In this document: one piece after another, positions 34,731 to 45,655 of the stretch | Position numbering within the stretch: position 1 is the first letter of the stretch | Layout: the number at the start of each line of letters is the position of its first letter | NCBI GenBank assembly: GCA_037976565.1 | Contig: CP137672.1 | Span: forward strand, 26,934,877 to 26,998,876 | Direction: 5' to 3' | Source: Mesocentrotus franciscanus | Lineage: Eukaryota; Echinodermata; Echinoidea; Camarodonta; Strongylocentrotidae | Length of the DNA stretch: 64,000 nt | Notes under the pieces: generated by a model | Told to the model about the DNA's origin: nothing | The model's input: the letters and a program-made list of their open reading frames with translations, nothing else | Databases searched by the model: none | Position numbers and translations under genes: made by a program

Positions 34731-37700
34731 TTAATGAAAACGAAGCATTATTTTTCGACAGAATTTTACTAAGGTTAAACGTGTTTGTACATTATTGGAG
34801 TTAAAAAGCTGATCCATTTTCAGTGTATTTGGTCTTTCAATAAAATATTTATCGATAAACAATTTTCTGTCTGAACAAAAGATAGGGCATACAAACAAGT
34901 AATGAAACTCATCCCCAAGCGATTGCAAATTGCACAGCGTACATAGCCTCATTTCCCTGGGAGTATTTGAATATCTACCAGCTACAATCGGCAGGTAATG
35001 ATTGCCACAGCGAAAACGACTTAATATTGTCCGATCTCTTTTAATGAGATCGATTAAGTATCTTTCTAAACATAAAGAATGTTTGAAGATTCGATAGTTA
35101 ACACAATGCGAATTATCGTACATACAAGCAGACCAATACTGAGCATGAGAATCTTTCAATCGACGTTCCACAGTTTGTTTGACCCACTCACAGCTAGTAT
35201 TTTCACAAATTTCCCATAAATTAGACATCCCCATATTGTCCAGAGTCAGTTTGATTTTTTAAACCAAGGTGCCTGATAGATATTCTTCTCAAAGAGTATT
35301 ATTTTAAGATAATATACACCTTACCAGAAAATTTATCTTGTCCACTATGTACAATCCTACACCAGAAGTTTATCATTCTGCTTTCGATATATTTCTCAAG
35401 TTTAAGCCTCCCCAATTGACCAAGTACCATACAATTTGCAGTTGTTTTGCTCACAGAAAGGGCTTGCTTACAAAATTTCATGTGGAAAATTTCAAGATCA
35501 TGTAGCACTTCAAATCCCCATATCTCACTTCCATAAAGCAGAATAGGCAACAAAAGTTGATCAAATAATTCCAAGAGGATATCAATAGGTAAGTGCAGTT
35601 GGTAAGTTTTATATAATAGACTAAACATTGCTCGTCTAGCTTGATTAAGTTGCTTAATTTGTGCTTTACGAAATTTGTTGTTGTAGTTAAAAGTAGTTCC
35701 AAGATAGACGTATTCATCAACTGCTTCGACAATATCATCATCAAATCTAAATATAGGAATTGTGTGAACTTTACCACGAGAAAATACAACAACTTTGGTT
35801 TTAGCTGTGTTGACTTGAAGAAACCATTTTTACAGTAATCAGATACCGCATCAAGAGCAAGCTGAAGATCACTTTCAGTTTGTGCAAGAAATATTGTATC
35901 GTCTGCATACAGTAATGTTAAAAGCCTGAGATATACATCAATACCATTTTGATACGCAGCTGCTGCATCAATCTTGTCAGGAAGAATATTTATTCCTCCA
36001 AACTTTTCGCAAATGAATTGTTTGAAGTCATTTTAAAAAAGGGCAAATAGCATCGGAGATAAATTTTCTCCTTGTCGCACTCTAATGTTACAATAAAATA
36101 AAGAAGACTTTTCTGTACCAGAAATTACACATGACTTAGCCTGAGCATACATATGCTTAATTACATTGAAAAATTTACCATCAACATTATTCTTAAGTAA
36201 TTTATTCCAAAGAGAAGTCCTGTCAACCAAATCAAATACCTTCTTGTAGTCAATAAATGCACAATAAACCCTCTTTTTTAAAGAGAGATATAAATCGATC
36301 ACTGAATGGAGAACAAAAATATGATCAAGCGTTGAATGACCATTTCGAAAACCAGCCTGATCATCACCAAGCAATTCATTATCTTCGAGATAAGACGTAA
36401 GTCGCTCATTCAAGACTGCTGTAAACAGCTTGCCAAGACAACTTAGCAATGTTCTTCCTCTATAGTTGTTCGGATCATTAGGATTTCTTATAAAGAGGGT
36501 GAATGAACCCTATTGTCCATTCAGATGGTACAATTCCACTTTCAAATACAATGTTAAATAACCTAACAATTACAGATAAAACAGACTTTGTGCTACACTT
36601 CAAAAATTCATTTAGAACTAAATCATCGCCATGTGCCTTACCGTTTTTCAGCCTATTTATTTGACGTGTTACTTCTTCCCTGGTTATAGAACGATTGATA
36701 CATGTACATTGATTGCTCGAATGAATTTGGTCAGGTTCTAAAATATCTGCATTATCTCTATGATTTTGACTCAGACTACGAAAGTGTTGTTCAAGAGAAG
36801 GAATTTCAATTGGGGGGTTTTTCATTACTTAAACCGTTAGCTGAATAAATAATTTTCCAATATGCTTGTGGCTGATTGATTTTAAGATTTCTTAATTCAC
36901 TGTGGATTTTTAAATCAAAGGTGTTTTGAGCTGAACGAATAGCTTTTTTATACATTTTCTTAACTTTGGTATATTCCTTTTCAATACTATCAGAGTATCA
37001 GATTTGTCAATCTTCCTAAGATTTTTAAGATGAAAATACTGAGCCCTTAACCGAGCACAATTTGCATCAAACCATGGTTTCCCCTTTCGACCAGATTTAC
37101 AAGGTTTATGATTTCCATAGGTTTTTACCATTCCACTTGTTTTGGCCGCCGTAAGGTAAATAATTTTTTAATAAACAAGCTACATTATCGATTGATTCCT
37201 GATCAACCTGAATGTCGTGACCCTTTAAACGATCGACAGCATAATGTATATTTTCAACTAGAATTAGATCGATGTTATCAATAAAATCTTTAGCAGAATT
37301 TACACTCCATTCAATTTTCGTTGTTGATCCTGAATCTTTTTTCACTTTTTCTTCACTTTTACGTTTTTCAAATCTGCTTTCGATATTCAATCTTAATACA
37401 ATGGGATTGTGTTTATCAGACAAAAAAGGATCAAATATATCAACCGCAAAATTAATTCGAGCGATGCGGCACAATAATCAATGGTACTTGTGTTAGCACA
37501 TGTAAAATAACCTTGTTTATCCACGCCTACACGACCATTTGCAATAATCAGTTTAAAATGTCTACATAGTTCAAGAAATCTTTTGCCGTGGTTATTAATA
37601 ACAGCGTCGCTGTTACATCTTCTCAACCTTATGTTAAAAGTCTGAAAATACACAGTATCTATATAATCGTTATCAGAATCATTCACATAATGACTGTTAG

Positions 37701-39081
37701 CGCAATCCTCAATTTCTGAATAACCAGAGATTTCATTTTCAATACCTGTTCTTGCATTAAAATCTCCTAGAAGACAAAATGGCAAACTATGTACATTTTT
37801 TAACATGAGAAAATCAGAAGCAATGTCATCAAACATTGAATCGTTGAAATATTTTGAATTTTCAGGAGGAATGTAAACAGCACCAAGTATAAAAGGAAAT
37901 CCAAATGCCTCCTCGCTGATCTTTAACCAAAATACTGTTTCGGATTTAACCTGTTTTGACACGAAATTGAATATTTCTTTTCGTAGTAGAACACCAAGTC
38001 AATGAACACCACCAAACGGAAAGTTGCTTTGACTTGGTTTGTCTTTAAACAGGTATTTGAAGCCATCTGGTAAAACAGATTCATTTATATCGTCAACTTT
38101 GGTTTCACTTAAACATACAACATGAAAATCCTTAATGTACTGTTCTAATATTCCATCATTTAATTTTTTCTTAACCCGCAAACGTTTAAAATTAAAAAAT
38201 TAGCATACTTCGTCAACGAATTCACCGGGCCGACGTATCCCTATCCCATCAAGAAAAGACCCGATGAACGAAGACGGTCCTCGGACCGCCCGATCTTCAG
38301 GAGGTCATCAGGCGTGTCGATGATTACCTTCGAACCGCCATTCAGTATGCAAAAGATTCTGCCGTCGATGGTCCAAACTTTCTCGATACTTTCACGGTCT
38401 TCTTTTACCTTCCTAAGCATCTTAGCTCGGAGCGAAGTCAGATCTTCGGCGATGAAGATGTCCCGCTTTGTCTCCCTCAGTCGCCGCTTTTTCTTCATGA
38501 ACTCCGTCCTCTTATCTCTCCGCACGAACTTGGCCAAGATTGGCGCCGGCTTACCTGATCTCCCACCAGGTAGACGGTGTGAGACGCTGATGTCCTCCCT
38601 CGTCACCTTCACACCAATCTCCCTCCCCAGTTTCACCACCACCTCGGATGTGTCCTCCCCAGCTGTCTCAGGCAGACCATAAATCTTTATGTACTCGCGA
38701 CGGCTATATTGTTCAAGACGGTCCACCTCAAATCTTAAGAGGTTGGTCTGGGCGGATGCTGCTGCTGACGGAGTAGGAGGAGGAGGAGTCCTTTTTGTTC
38801 AATCCTTCCATGACGGAATCCATGGCCGCAGTCACTGCAGTTGCCACGGTCTTGATAATGATGGGTTGCAGGACCTCAATAACCTGTCGCACTAGGTCAG
38901 CAACCAGATCGTTGTTTAGCTTCGGTCCTGCAGACAAGGGCGTTGTCGAAGACTGCCTCTTCTTTGAGCTAGCACCGGTAACCATAGCGTAGCTGACAGC
39001 TTCCGATACCGAGTCTTTTAGAGTAGACTTCATTGGCTTCATTGACACTTCATCGTCTAGTACGTGGAAGTTACTCGCCAT
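34731..39081 (-). mobile_element. Nearly full-length non-LTR retrotransposon (two ORFs, inactivated)
   Basis: Minus strand, reading from high to low coordinates. ORF1 is at 39081-38241 in two frames: an N-terminal part starting MASNFHVLDDEVS, then an RRM-like ORF1p part with EQYSRREYIKIYGLPE and SVSHRLPGG. ORF2 begins near 38181 with an APE endonuclease (VVCLSETKVDD; LLGDFNARTG at about 37780). RT blocks follow at 36825-35880: INRLKNGKAHGDD, DDQAGFRNGHSTLDHIF, CAFIDYKKVFD, VRQGENLSPMLFALF and YADDTIFLAQ. The C-terminal region (35792-34731) has LPILLYGSEIWG and a CTLCN...H...C zinc-like cluster. Several frameshifts and stops inactivate it. The YADDT and RQGENLSP blocks suggest the jockey/CR1 superfamily broadly; clade uncertain. 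Confidence 0.88.
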
Positions 39082-39089
39082 AACAGGTG

Positions 39090-39690
39090 TCTAAGTTTGA
39101 CGTAACACTAAAGATATGACGTAATAAATGAGATGCGCGAATGATGAAGCGCGTTGCAACCAAAGATGTGATGAGGACGCGTAAAGTAAGCTAAGTGATG
39201 GTTGTTAACGGAACGGTTTTTTATATTGTTATGAAAATTGAGTAGATACGCGTATAACTTGTTGATATTCAAAAGTTCTTTTGCGAAAACACGAAAAATA
39301 GTCAAAAAAGGCTCCAAAATTGAGATTAAATATTTAATATTTAATAATTTATTGATTTCACGAGAAAAATTGCAGAGGATAGACCGAATGCACATGTGTG
39401 CGCGCAGCGGATAACGCGCACAGCTGTGCTGCCATGGTGATGTGATCGTGATATCGATATCGACTGCATGTACTGTGTACATAATGTACGTACACACGTA
39501 CTGTACTGCACTATGTGTATTATAAGATGGGTAGAAGAATCCCTGCAATCTGATTGGTCAATTACTGTGCAGTTATTTTTACTGGATGCACGCGATATCA
39601 ACACGATATATGCGATATTAGAATCGATAACACCGATATCCCGGCGCCGGTTGTTTACATCGTCTGCCCCAACAAAAAAAAAAACAAGAT
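39090..39690. other. Non-coding flank between LINE and Crypton-like fragment
   Basis: AT-rich near the LINE end, then several CGATAT/GATATCG motifs (39440-39640). No gene recognised; could be 5' sequence of the fragment at 39690. Confidence 0.4.
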
Positions 39691-39809
39691 GGCGAAAACG
39701 CGGCGGCGATTTGATTATCCAGCTTCTGTCAGAAGAAGAATTATCTAAATTGTTGGATGATTCAGATGCGGATAGCACGAAAAGGTCAATTAAATATGGA
39801 TTCTCATAG
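39690..39809 (+). pseudogene. Possible Crypton/DUF3504-like N-terminal fragment
   Basis: The plus-strand frame through 39809 reads LLSEEELSKLLDDSDADSTK then RSIKYG and stops. This resembles the helical N-terminal segment of Crypton-type tyrosine recombinases and their host relatives (pattern E(E)ELxxLLDDxDAxxTKRxIKxA). A nearby ATG at 39689 is in another frame and would need a one-base shift in the CGGCGGCG run. Nothing of the recombinase core was found downstream, so at most this is a first exon or dead 5' piece. Confidence 0.35.
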
Positions 39810-40370
39810 TCGGAAAAGTTTACACAGATCAAAAACGTCAATTTAGAAGCAAGAATTGGACAAACTAGCTGTAGTGTTATCATCGTTCTATTTCTAAACG
39901 ACAAGCTCTAGTCTAGGCTAGATCTAGAGCTAGTCTAGACTCTAGGTCTATGCTTCTGTACATTAAGACTGACGGTAAGTTGTATTGTATACGTATTACG
40001 TAGCTTAGTGAGATTAAGTCTCTTCAAGACATGATATGCAACGCTACTTTTTAGATCACTGTACTTGGGATATCTGTAACAAATTTCTATTCCCCGAGAA
40101 CACACGTATGTTTAACGCTGTGTTGGTGAAACTGAAGCGAGAGGGCCTGGAGAGGGCCTGGGGAGCACCACACATAAAGCCTCAATTTCTGACTCTCTGA
40201 GTCTGAGTTAAATTGCACCTCCCCAAAACTCAAATCAAAAGGCTTGCAAAACAAAGTGTTTATTAATTTAATGACTTTTTTTGTTAAGGTTTAGGTCATT
40301 ACATTTGTTTACACTAACAACAATCAAATTATGCAAATTTAAAAATCATGCTTTCCGGTATTTACCGGAT

Positions 40371-40374
40371 GCAT
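40371..40374. repeat. Target-site duplication of the Ty3 element (left)
   Basis: GCAT directly precedes the left LTR and recurs at 48863-48866 directly after the right LTR. Confidence 0.85.
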
Positions 40375-40556
40375 TGTAGGGATTCACTAAGTACAAACAG
40401 GAATGACCAGAGATCAGACAGGAATTGGAGATTAAAACACCTTTAATCAGGCGACAACGGCCTCCGAAACAACGATCAGAAAATCACAGACAACTCCATT
40501 TTTACAACTACCGATCACGATCATATCGGTATCGGTTGACGATAACAATCCCTATA
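40375..40556 (-). repeat. 3' LTR of the Ty3/gypsy element
   Basis: This 182-base copy differs from the right LTR (48681-48862) at two positions. On the element strand the LTR runs TATAGGGATTG ... AATCCCTACA. The purine-rich tract GGTGGGAGAG (complement of 40557-40566) abuts it, as expected for the polypurine tract that primes plus-strand synthesis. The near-identity of the LTRs indicates recent insertion. Confidence 0.9.
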
Positions 40557-41928
40557 CTCTCCCACCAAAAATACCCTCCGGGTTTTTTTTTTTTAATCAT
40601 TATTTTTAACATTTCCAAACTGCTTATAAAACAAGCAAAATCTCAAACAAGACATACGAGTGAAGCAATAATATTGGAGTCAAGCGTACGGATAAAACCT
40701 ACGACTACCAGTCCTTTTAACATGTGTGACTGCTGTCGGCTGTTTCTTGTTCAGAATACATCTATACATTATGTTTGCTTAATGCTTGTCTGCGCAAGAT
40801 ACTATCAGTACTCAAATATGTATACTGTAAGAATTATGAACATTGCATGCATTTGCACCCCAAAGGATAGCTTCTCTCCACAAAACAAAAAGATGCAATG
40901 TACATATATAATGTTAAACACCAAAAGGAAAACTTCCAAAACAGATTACCGTCTTAACCTGCTGAAGCATATCCATGTACTGCATTATAAAATCATCAAT
41001 ATAAGTAACACAACACCAGCACAGCTGAGTGTTCCTTTTTTTGTTTTCTTTTTTTTTTCTTTTTTTTTTTTCTTTTTTTTAAACATGTAACTCTTTATAC
41101 ACAAACATGCAATTTTTCCATACATGGCTAAAGTGTAGAATGTATGACAGCTTAAACGTACTTCATATCCTCTACAAGTACAAATCTGCATGTTCAGCAG
41201 GTCCGGCAAGAAGCATTTTTCTGAAATGACAAGTGATGTACCCAATTTCAATTCATGTATAGTGTATACCAAGGATTCAAGGAAACAGGTAGCTATAGTT
41301 AGTCAAACTAACATCTATGTACATGTATGTGTAAATTGTGAACTACACTCGGTTGTTAGTTCTTCTGTTTCGTTCATCTTCGAAACACAAATTCTATGTA
41401 CATGTATAACACTATATAAAATACTAGCTGCGACGACAGAAGATTTACAGTGAATCACAAGTTATTATACAGTCCCAATTTTCAACAATTTCCAACCGGC
41501 TGTACTTATCCAATTGATTGTAAATATAAGGAATCAACATATTAATATAATATAGTCATCAACATTTTTTTGAACAGTGCATAATTCTGCATGAGCCAGG
41601 AATAAACCACATGTGTATGCACCAATATAAATGGTTGACATTAACAAACATACAACATCCGGTATGATAAGAGTCCGTTAGAGTCTATATTAAGAGTCCA
41701 GATCAATTAAACTTTCCAGCATAGCGTCCATTTTGTTTCTATCGCAATCCATAGCCCAATGATGACAGTCCCGCTCTCGACCTAACTGCAATCTAGTCTA
41801 TAAAGGTAAGTCAATGTTATCGCGAGTCGCAAACTTTCAACCAGTCCTGATCTTGCTACAATACGCAACAAATTATAACAGTGTCGACACCATGCGAAGT
41901 ACTGTCTATGTTCGAAGCAATTAGCAGT

Positions 41929-42065
41929 TTAGCACACTTTCAATTGGTCCACATGAACGACGCGAGTCACCTTCTTGTTGGCAGCGTTAATCACATGGAA
42001 ATTCACTGGGGTTAGTTTTTTCTGCACAACAAACGGCCCAGTCCATCGTGGTGCTAGCTTAGCCG
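41929..42065 (-). CDS. Integrase C-terminal (GPY/F-like) end of the Ty3 pol
   Basis: The minus-strand frame reads LAPRWTGPFVVQKK and ends VVHVDQLKVC at a stop at 41929. WTGPF is the GPY/F-type motif at the integrase C terminus. It continues in frame from the pol ORF at 45656 if the 3582-base insert and one 8-base duplication are set aside, so the interruption was caused by that insertion alone. Confidence 0.85.
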
Positions 42066-42114
42066 CACTGGCGTACCTGAGGGGCAGGGGCAGAGTGCCC
42101 CTGACGGGCTCCAG

Positions 42115-42365
42115 GGAAAAAAAAAGAAAAGGGGAAAGGGAAAGGAAAAAAAGGGAAAGAGAAAAAAAGGGGAAAGAAAAGAAAAGAAAGGAAAGGAAAG
42201 AAAAAGAAAAAAAAAAGGGAAAGAAAAACAAGAAAAGAAAGAAAGAAAGAGAAAAAAAGAAAAAAGGAAAAGGAAAGAAAAAAGGAAGAAGAAGAAAAAA
42301 GGAAAAAGAAGAGAAAGGGAAGAAAAAGGGAAAAGAAAAGTAAAGAAAAAAATGGGGGAAAAAAA
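42115..42365. repeat. Polypurine (A/G) tract
   Basis: About 250 bases almost wholly A and G on the plus strand. The Lys/Glu- and Phe/Ser-rich open frames through it are artefacts of composition. It lies just inside the left end of the hAT-like element. Confidence 0.95.
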
Positions 42366-42719
42366 AAGACCATGGCCGTACGCACCGGGGGCAGTTGATC
42401 CCAGATATTTTGAAAACGTACAGTTTTTTTCCTGAAAATGTTTAACAAAGCTCACAAGTAGTGTAGGCCTATACCAAATCCTTCAATTCTACTTTTTGAA
42501 ATGCAAAAGTACCCTCATGACCAGTTCGGTCGCTCGAACTCCCACATCACTCCTTTCGCTTTTGAGTTTCTTCGAAAACTTTTTACGCATCTTTCCCCCT
42601 CCCCCACCAGAAAAATATTCCGCATACGGCCCTGAAAAAGACAAATGAAAATAGGAAAATATAAGTGATATAACAAATTCGAAACTATTCGCTGGCGCGA
42701 GCTGCTTGCTAGCCTATTT

Positions 42720-45600
42720 TGTATTAATTGTTTTCACTTGCTCGTCCCCCTGAAAAAAGAAAAGGATTAGCATTGCCTAGAATACAATTGCGCCTGCCCC
42801 GACGGTCCTCGACCTTCAACGATGGCAACAATAACACCCAATTTATGAACCAAATGTTACTAAAAGAGAGTAATTCATTATTTCTCGCTCGCTACGCTCG
42901 CTCGCGAATAAATGGAATAGACATTGCTTTGAAAATTGTGCCCACCCTTGACCTGCAACAATATCATTAAAAATGGAAGTGTTTTTTCGCCCTCTCGCCA
43001 AAAAGGAATTGATATCGCGTTAAACGCGATTGCGCCCATCCCGACCTGCACCAATAAAAACAAGTTTATGTATTAATTTCTATTAAAAGAGAATTGATTT
43101 TTTTGCTTGCTCGCTATGCTCGCTCGCCAAAATGGAATTGACATTTCTAACAAAATATGTGCGCCCCCTTGCCTGCAACAATAATCCCAGTAAATAAGTA
43201 CCAAACGTTATTTTAAGAGATATTGTTTCCTCGCTCGTCAGAATTGATGAATTGATTGATTTCAGTGATTGATATATGAGTTGATTTGTGTCACCCCGAC
43301 CTGCAACATAAAGATCTATGTTTATATACCAATTATCATTGAAAGAAAAGAGTATTTTTGCTCGCTCGCTATACGCTCACTCCCAAATATGTAATTAACA
43401 TCGCCTTAAGCGCGATTGTGCTTGCCCCAACTTGCAGCAAATCAGTAAAAAAAAAATAATAATAAGCCCCGACCTGCTAGGGTAGATGTTAATCTATGGG
43501 TGCGTTTATCGGGTCTTGCCGTCAGATATGTACATATCGAACCCCACTATCGAACCCCACTATCGAACCCCACTATACGAACGTGATTCTCAGGATGTCG
43601 CGTTTATCGGCTCTTCACGATTCAAAATAAAGGCCTTGTCTCTGCGCAGCTGCTTTGCGCCGTTTGACCCGGGAAGCAGATTAGCCTGGGAAGGTCCATA
43701 GAGCTATATGGTAAGGTCCGATTTGTATGTGGGGTTCAAAACAGCTTTGCGTTTATCGTGTCTCAGAAACGTGATTCTGGCTGTATGTCACATTCAAAAC
43801 GCACCTTTTTCGGCGTTACAATATGCCCATATCTAAAGACGTTTGAAATAGGGCTTTGCGTTTATCGCCTTAAAAATTTGCCTGAAAGACGTTTGAAAAC
43901 GCTGATTCTAGGCAAAAATTTGGTCGATAAACGCGACCTATGTTCCAATCATCATAAGACAATTATATTTTACGCTCGCTAGCCGAATGGAATTAACATC
44001 ATCTTAAAACATGATCGTGTCCACTCCAACCTGCAACAAAAAACTTAAGTTTACGTACCAATTATTATTATTGAAAGAATAGTGTATTTTCCAGCTTGGT
44101 TCGAGCTTGCTCGCCATAATGGAATTAACATCGCCTTTATGATTTTGCCCACCCTGACCTGCAACAATAAACCAAGTTCATGTACTAATCAACATTAAAA
44201 GAAAATTGATTTTTTTACCCTCTCTTGCTACGCTGTCTTTACAATTAACATCGCCAACAAACCTACAATAAATTACCAGTTAATAATTATGTACCAAACG
44301 TTATTCAAAGAATATTTGGTTTGCTCGCTAGCTACGCTCCTCGCCAAAATGGAATTAACATCACCTTAAACATGATTGTGTAAGCCCCGACCTGCAACAA
44401 AAACCTGAAAATTATGTACCAATCATCATTTTAAAAAAATTACGCTCGCTCGCCAAAATAGAAGTAACATCGCTTTTATTATAAATCACGCTTGTGCCGC
44501 CCCCAACATGGAACAATGAAACCAAGTTTATGTACCATGTTCTCACTAAAAGTAAAAGAGAAGTGATTTTTTTCGCTCGCTCGCCGAAGTGGACTTATGC
44601 TTACATTACTAACAAATGTGCCCGCCACTGACCTGCTACAATATCATTAAAAAGAGAGATGTGTGGTCTTTTTGCCTGCCCGCCAAAATGGGATTGACAT
44701 TGGCTTAAACATGATTGTACCCACCCCCGACCTGCACCAATTCATTGAGGACAATTAAACCAAGTTTAATTGGCAATTATTAAAACAAGAAGCGATTTTG
44801 TTTCTTGCTCGCTACGCTCGCTCGCCAAAATGAAATTAACATCGCTAACGTGCCCGCCCCAACCTGCAACAACCAGTTAATAATTATGTACCAAACGTTA
44901 TTCAAAGAAGTTTTGGTGTGCTCGCTCGCCAAAATGGAATTAACGTCACCTTAGACATGATTGTGTAAGCCCTGACCTGCAACAAAAAAACCTGAAATTT
45001 ATGAACCAATTATCATTACAAAAATTTGGCTCGCTCGCTACGCTCGCTCGCCAAAATAGAAATAACATCGCTTGTAATAATCACGTCCCTGTCATGGAAC
45101 AATGAAACCAAGTTTATGTACCATGTTCTCAATAAAAAGAGAAGTGTTTTTTCGCTCGCTCGCTACGCTCACTAGCTAGCTCGTGGAATTATGTGCCCAC
45201 CACTGACCTGCTACAATATCATTAAAAGAGAAATGTAGGGGGGTTGCCTGCCCGCCAAAATGGGATTGACATTGCCTTAAACACGATTGTGCCCGCCCCC
45301 GACCTGCAACAATGAAACAAATTTTATATAGCAATTCATTGAGAGAAAGGTGTATTTTCGCTCGCTAGCTAAAATGGGTGTAAAATCACCCTAAATACAA
45401 TATTATTCCCGCACCCGGTATGGGACAACTGAACCAAGTTTAAGTGGCGATTATTAAAAAAGAAGTGATTTTTTTCTTGCTCGCTACGCTCGCTTGCAAA
45501 AATGAAATTAACGTCGCTAACAAAAGAATGTGCCCACCCCGACTTGCAACAATACCAGTTTATATACCAAACATTAATTTGCATCGCCTTTTTTGTTTTG
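42720..45600. repeat. Tandem array of about 95-130-bp GCTCGCTCG units
   Basis: Repeat landmarks GACCTGCAACAA (or variants) recur near 42952, 43045, 43172, 43302, 43431, 44030, 44159, 44270, 44391, 44508, 44631, 44732, 44866, 44975, 45093, 45206, 45301, 45419 and 45540. Each is preceded by a GCTCGCTCGCC-type motif and followed by AAGTTTATGTACCAATTATTA-like text. Units are diverged, so the array is older than its host copy's insertion here. Confidence 0.85.
43493..43950. mobile_element. MITE inside the hAT-like element
   Basis: The left end near 43498 reads GGGTGCGTTTATCGGGTC. The right end near 43920-43937 reads GGTCGATAAACGCGACC, giving an inverted pair around GCGTTTATCG. TAT flanks both ends. 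It interrupts the tandem units on both sides. Inside are three copies of TATCGAACCCCAC (43537-43573) and more GCGTTTATCG copies (43610, 43750, 43858). Confidence 0.65.
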
Positions 45601-45655
45601 TTTCGGTCGCTTGCCCCCCCTGACGGAGTACCCCAGATACGCCACTGCTTAGCCG

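Larger units (their letters stand above)
42066..45647. mobile_element. Non-autonomous hAT-like element with internal tandem repeats
   Basis: The ends are imperfect inverted repeats: CACTGGCGTACCTGAGGGG at the left, CAGTGGCGTATCTGGGG read inward from the right. They are flanked by the 8-base duplication CTTAGCCG (42058-42065 and 45648-45655). Ends starting CA(G)TGGCG with 8-bp duplications are typical of hAT transposons. No transposase frame exists. The interior begins with an A/G-only tract (42115-42365), followed by about 19 degenerate units with CTCGCTACGCTCGCTCGCC, AAAATGGAATTAACATCGCC and CCCGACCTGCAACAA. A separate MITE sits at about 43493-43950. Confidence 0.88.

Noticed and set aside
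40425..41090. 221-codon plus-strand frame starting in the left LTR
   Set aside because: Its first part equals the LTR sequence also present at 48731 and the rest is non-coding 3' sequence of the Ty3 element ending in a T-rich run; antisense to the element.
42054..42455. Long open frames on both strands rich in Lys/Glu or Phe/Ser/Leu
   Set aside because: They follow from the A/G-only tract inside the hAT-like element; no domain and no codon pattern.
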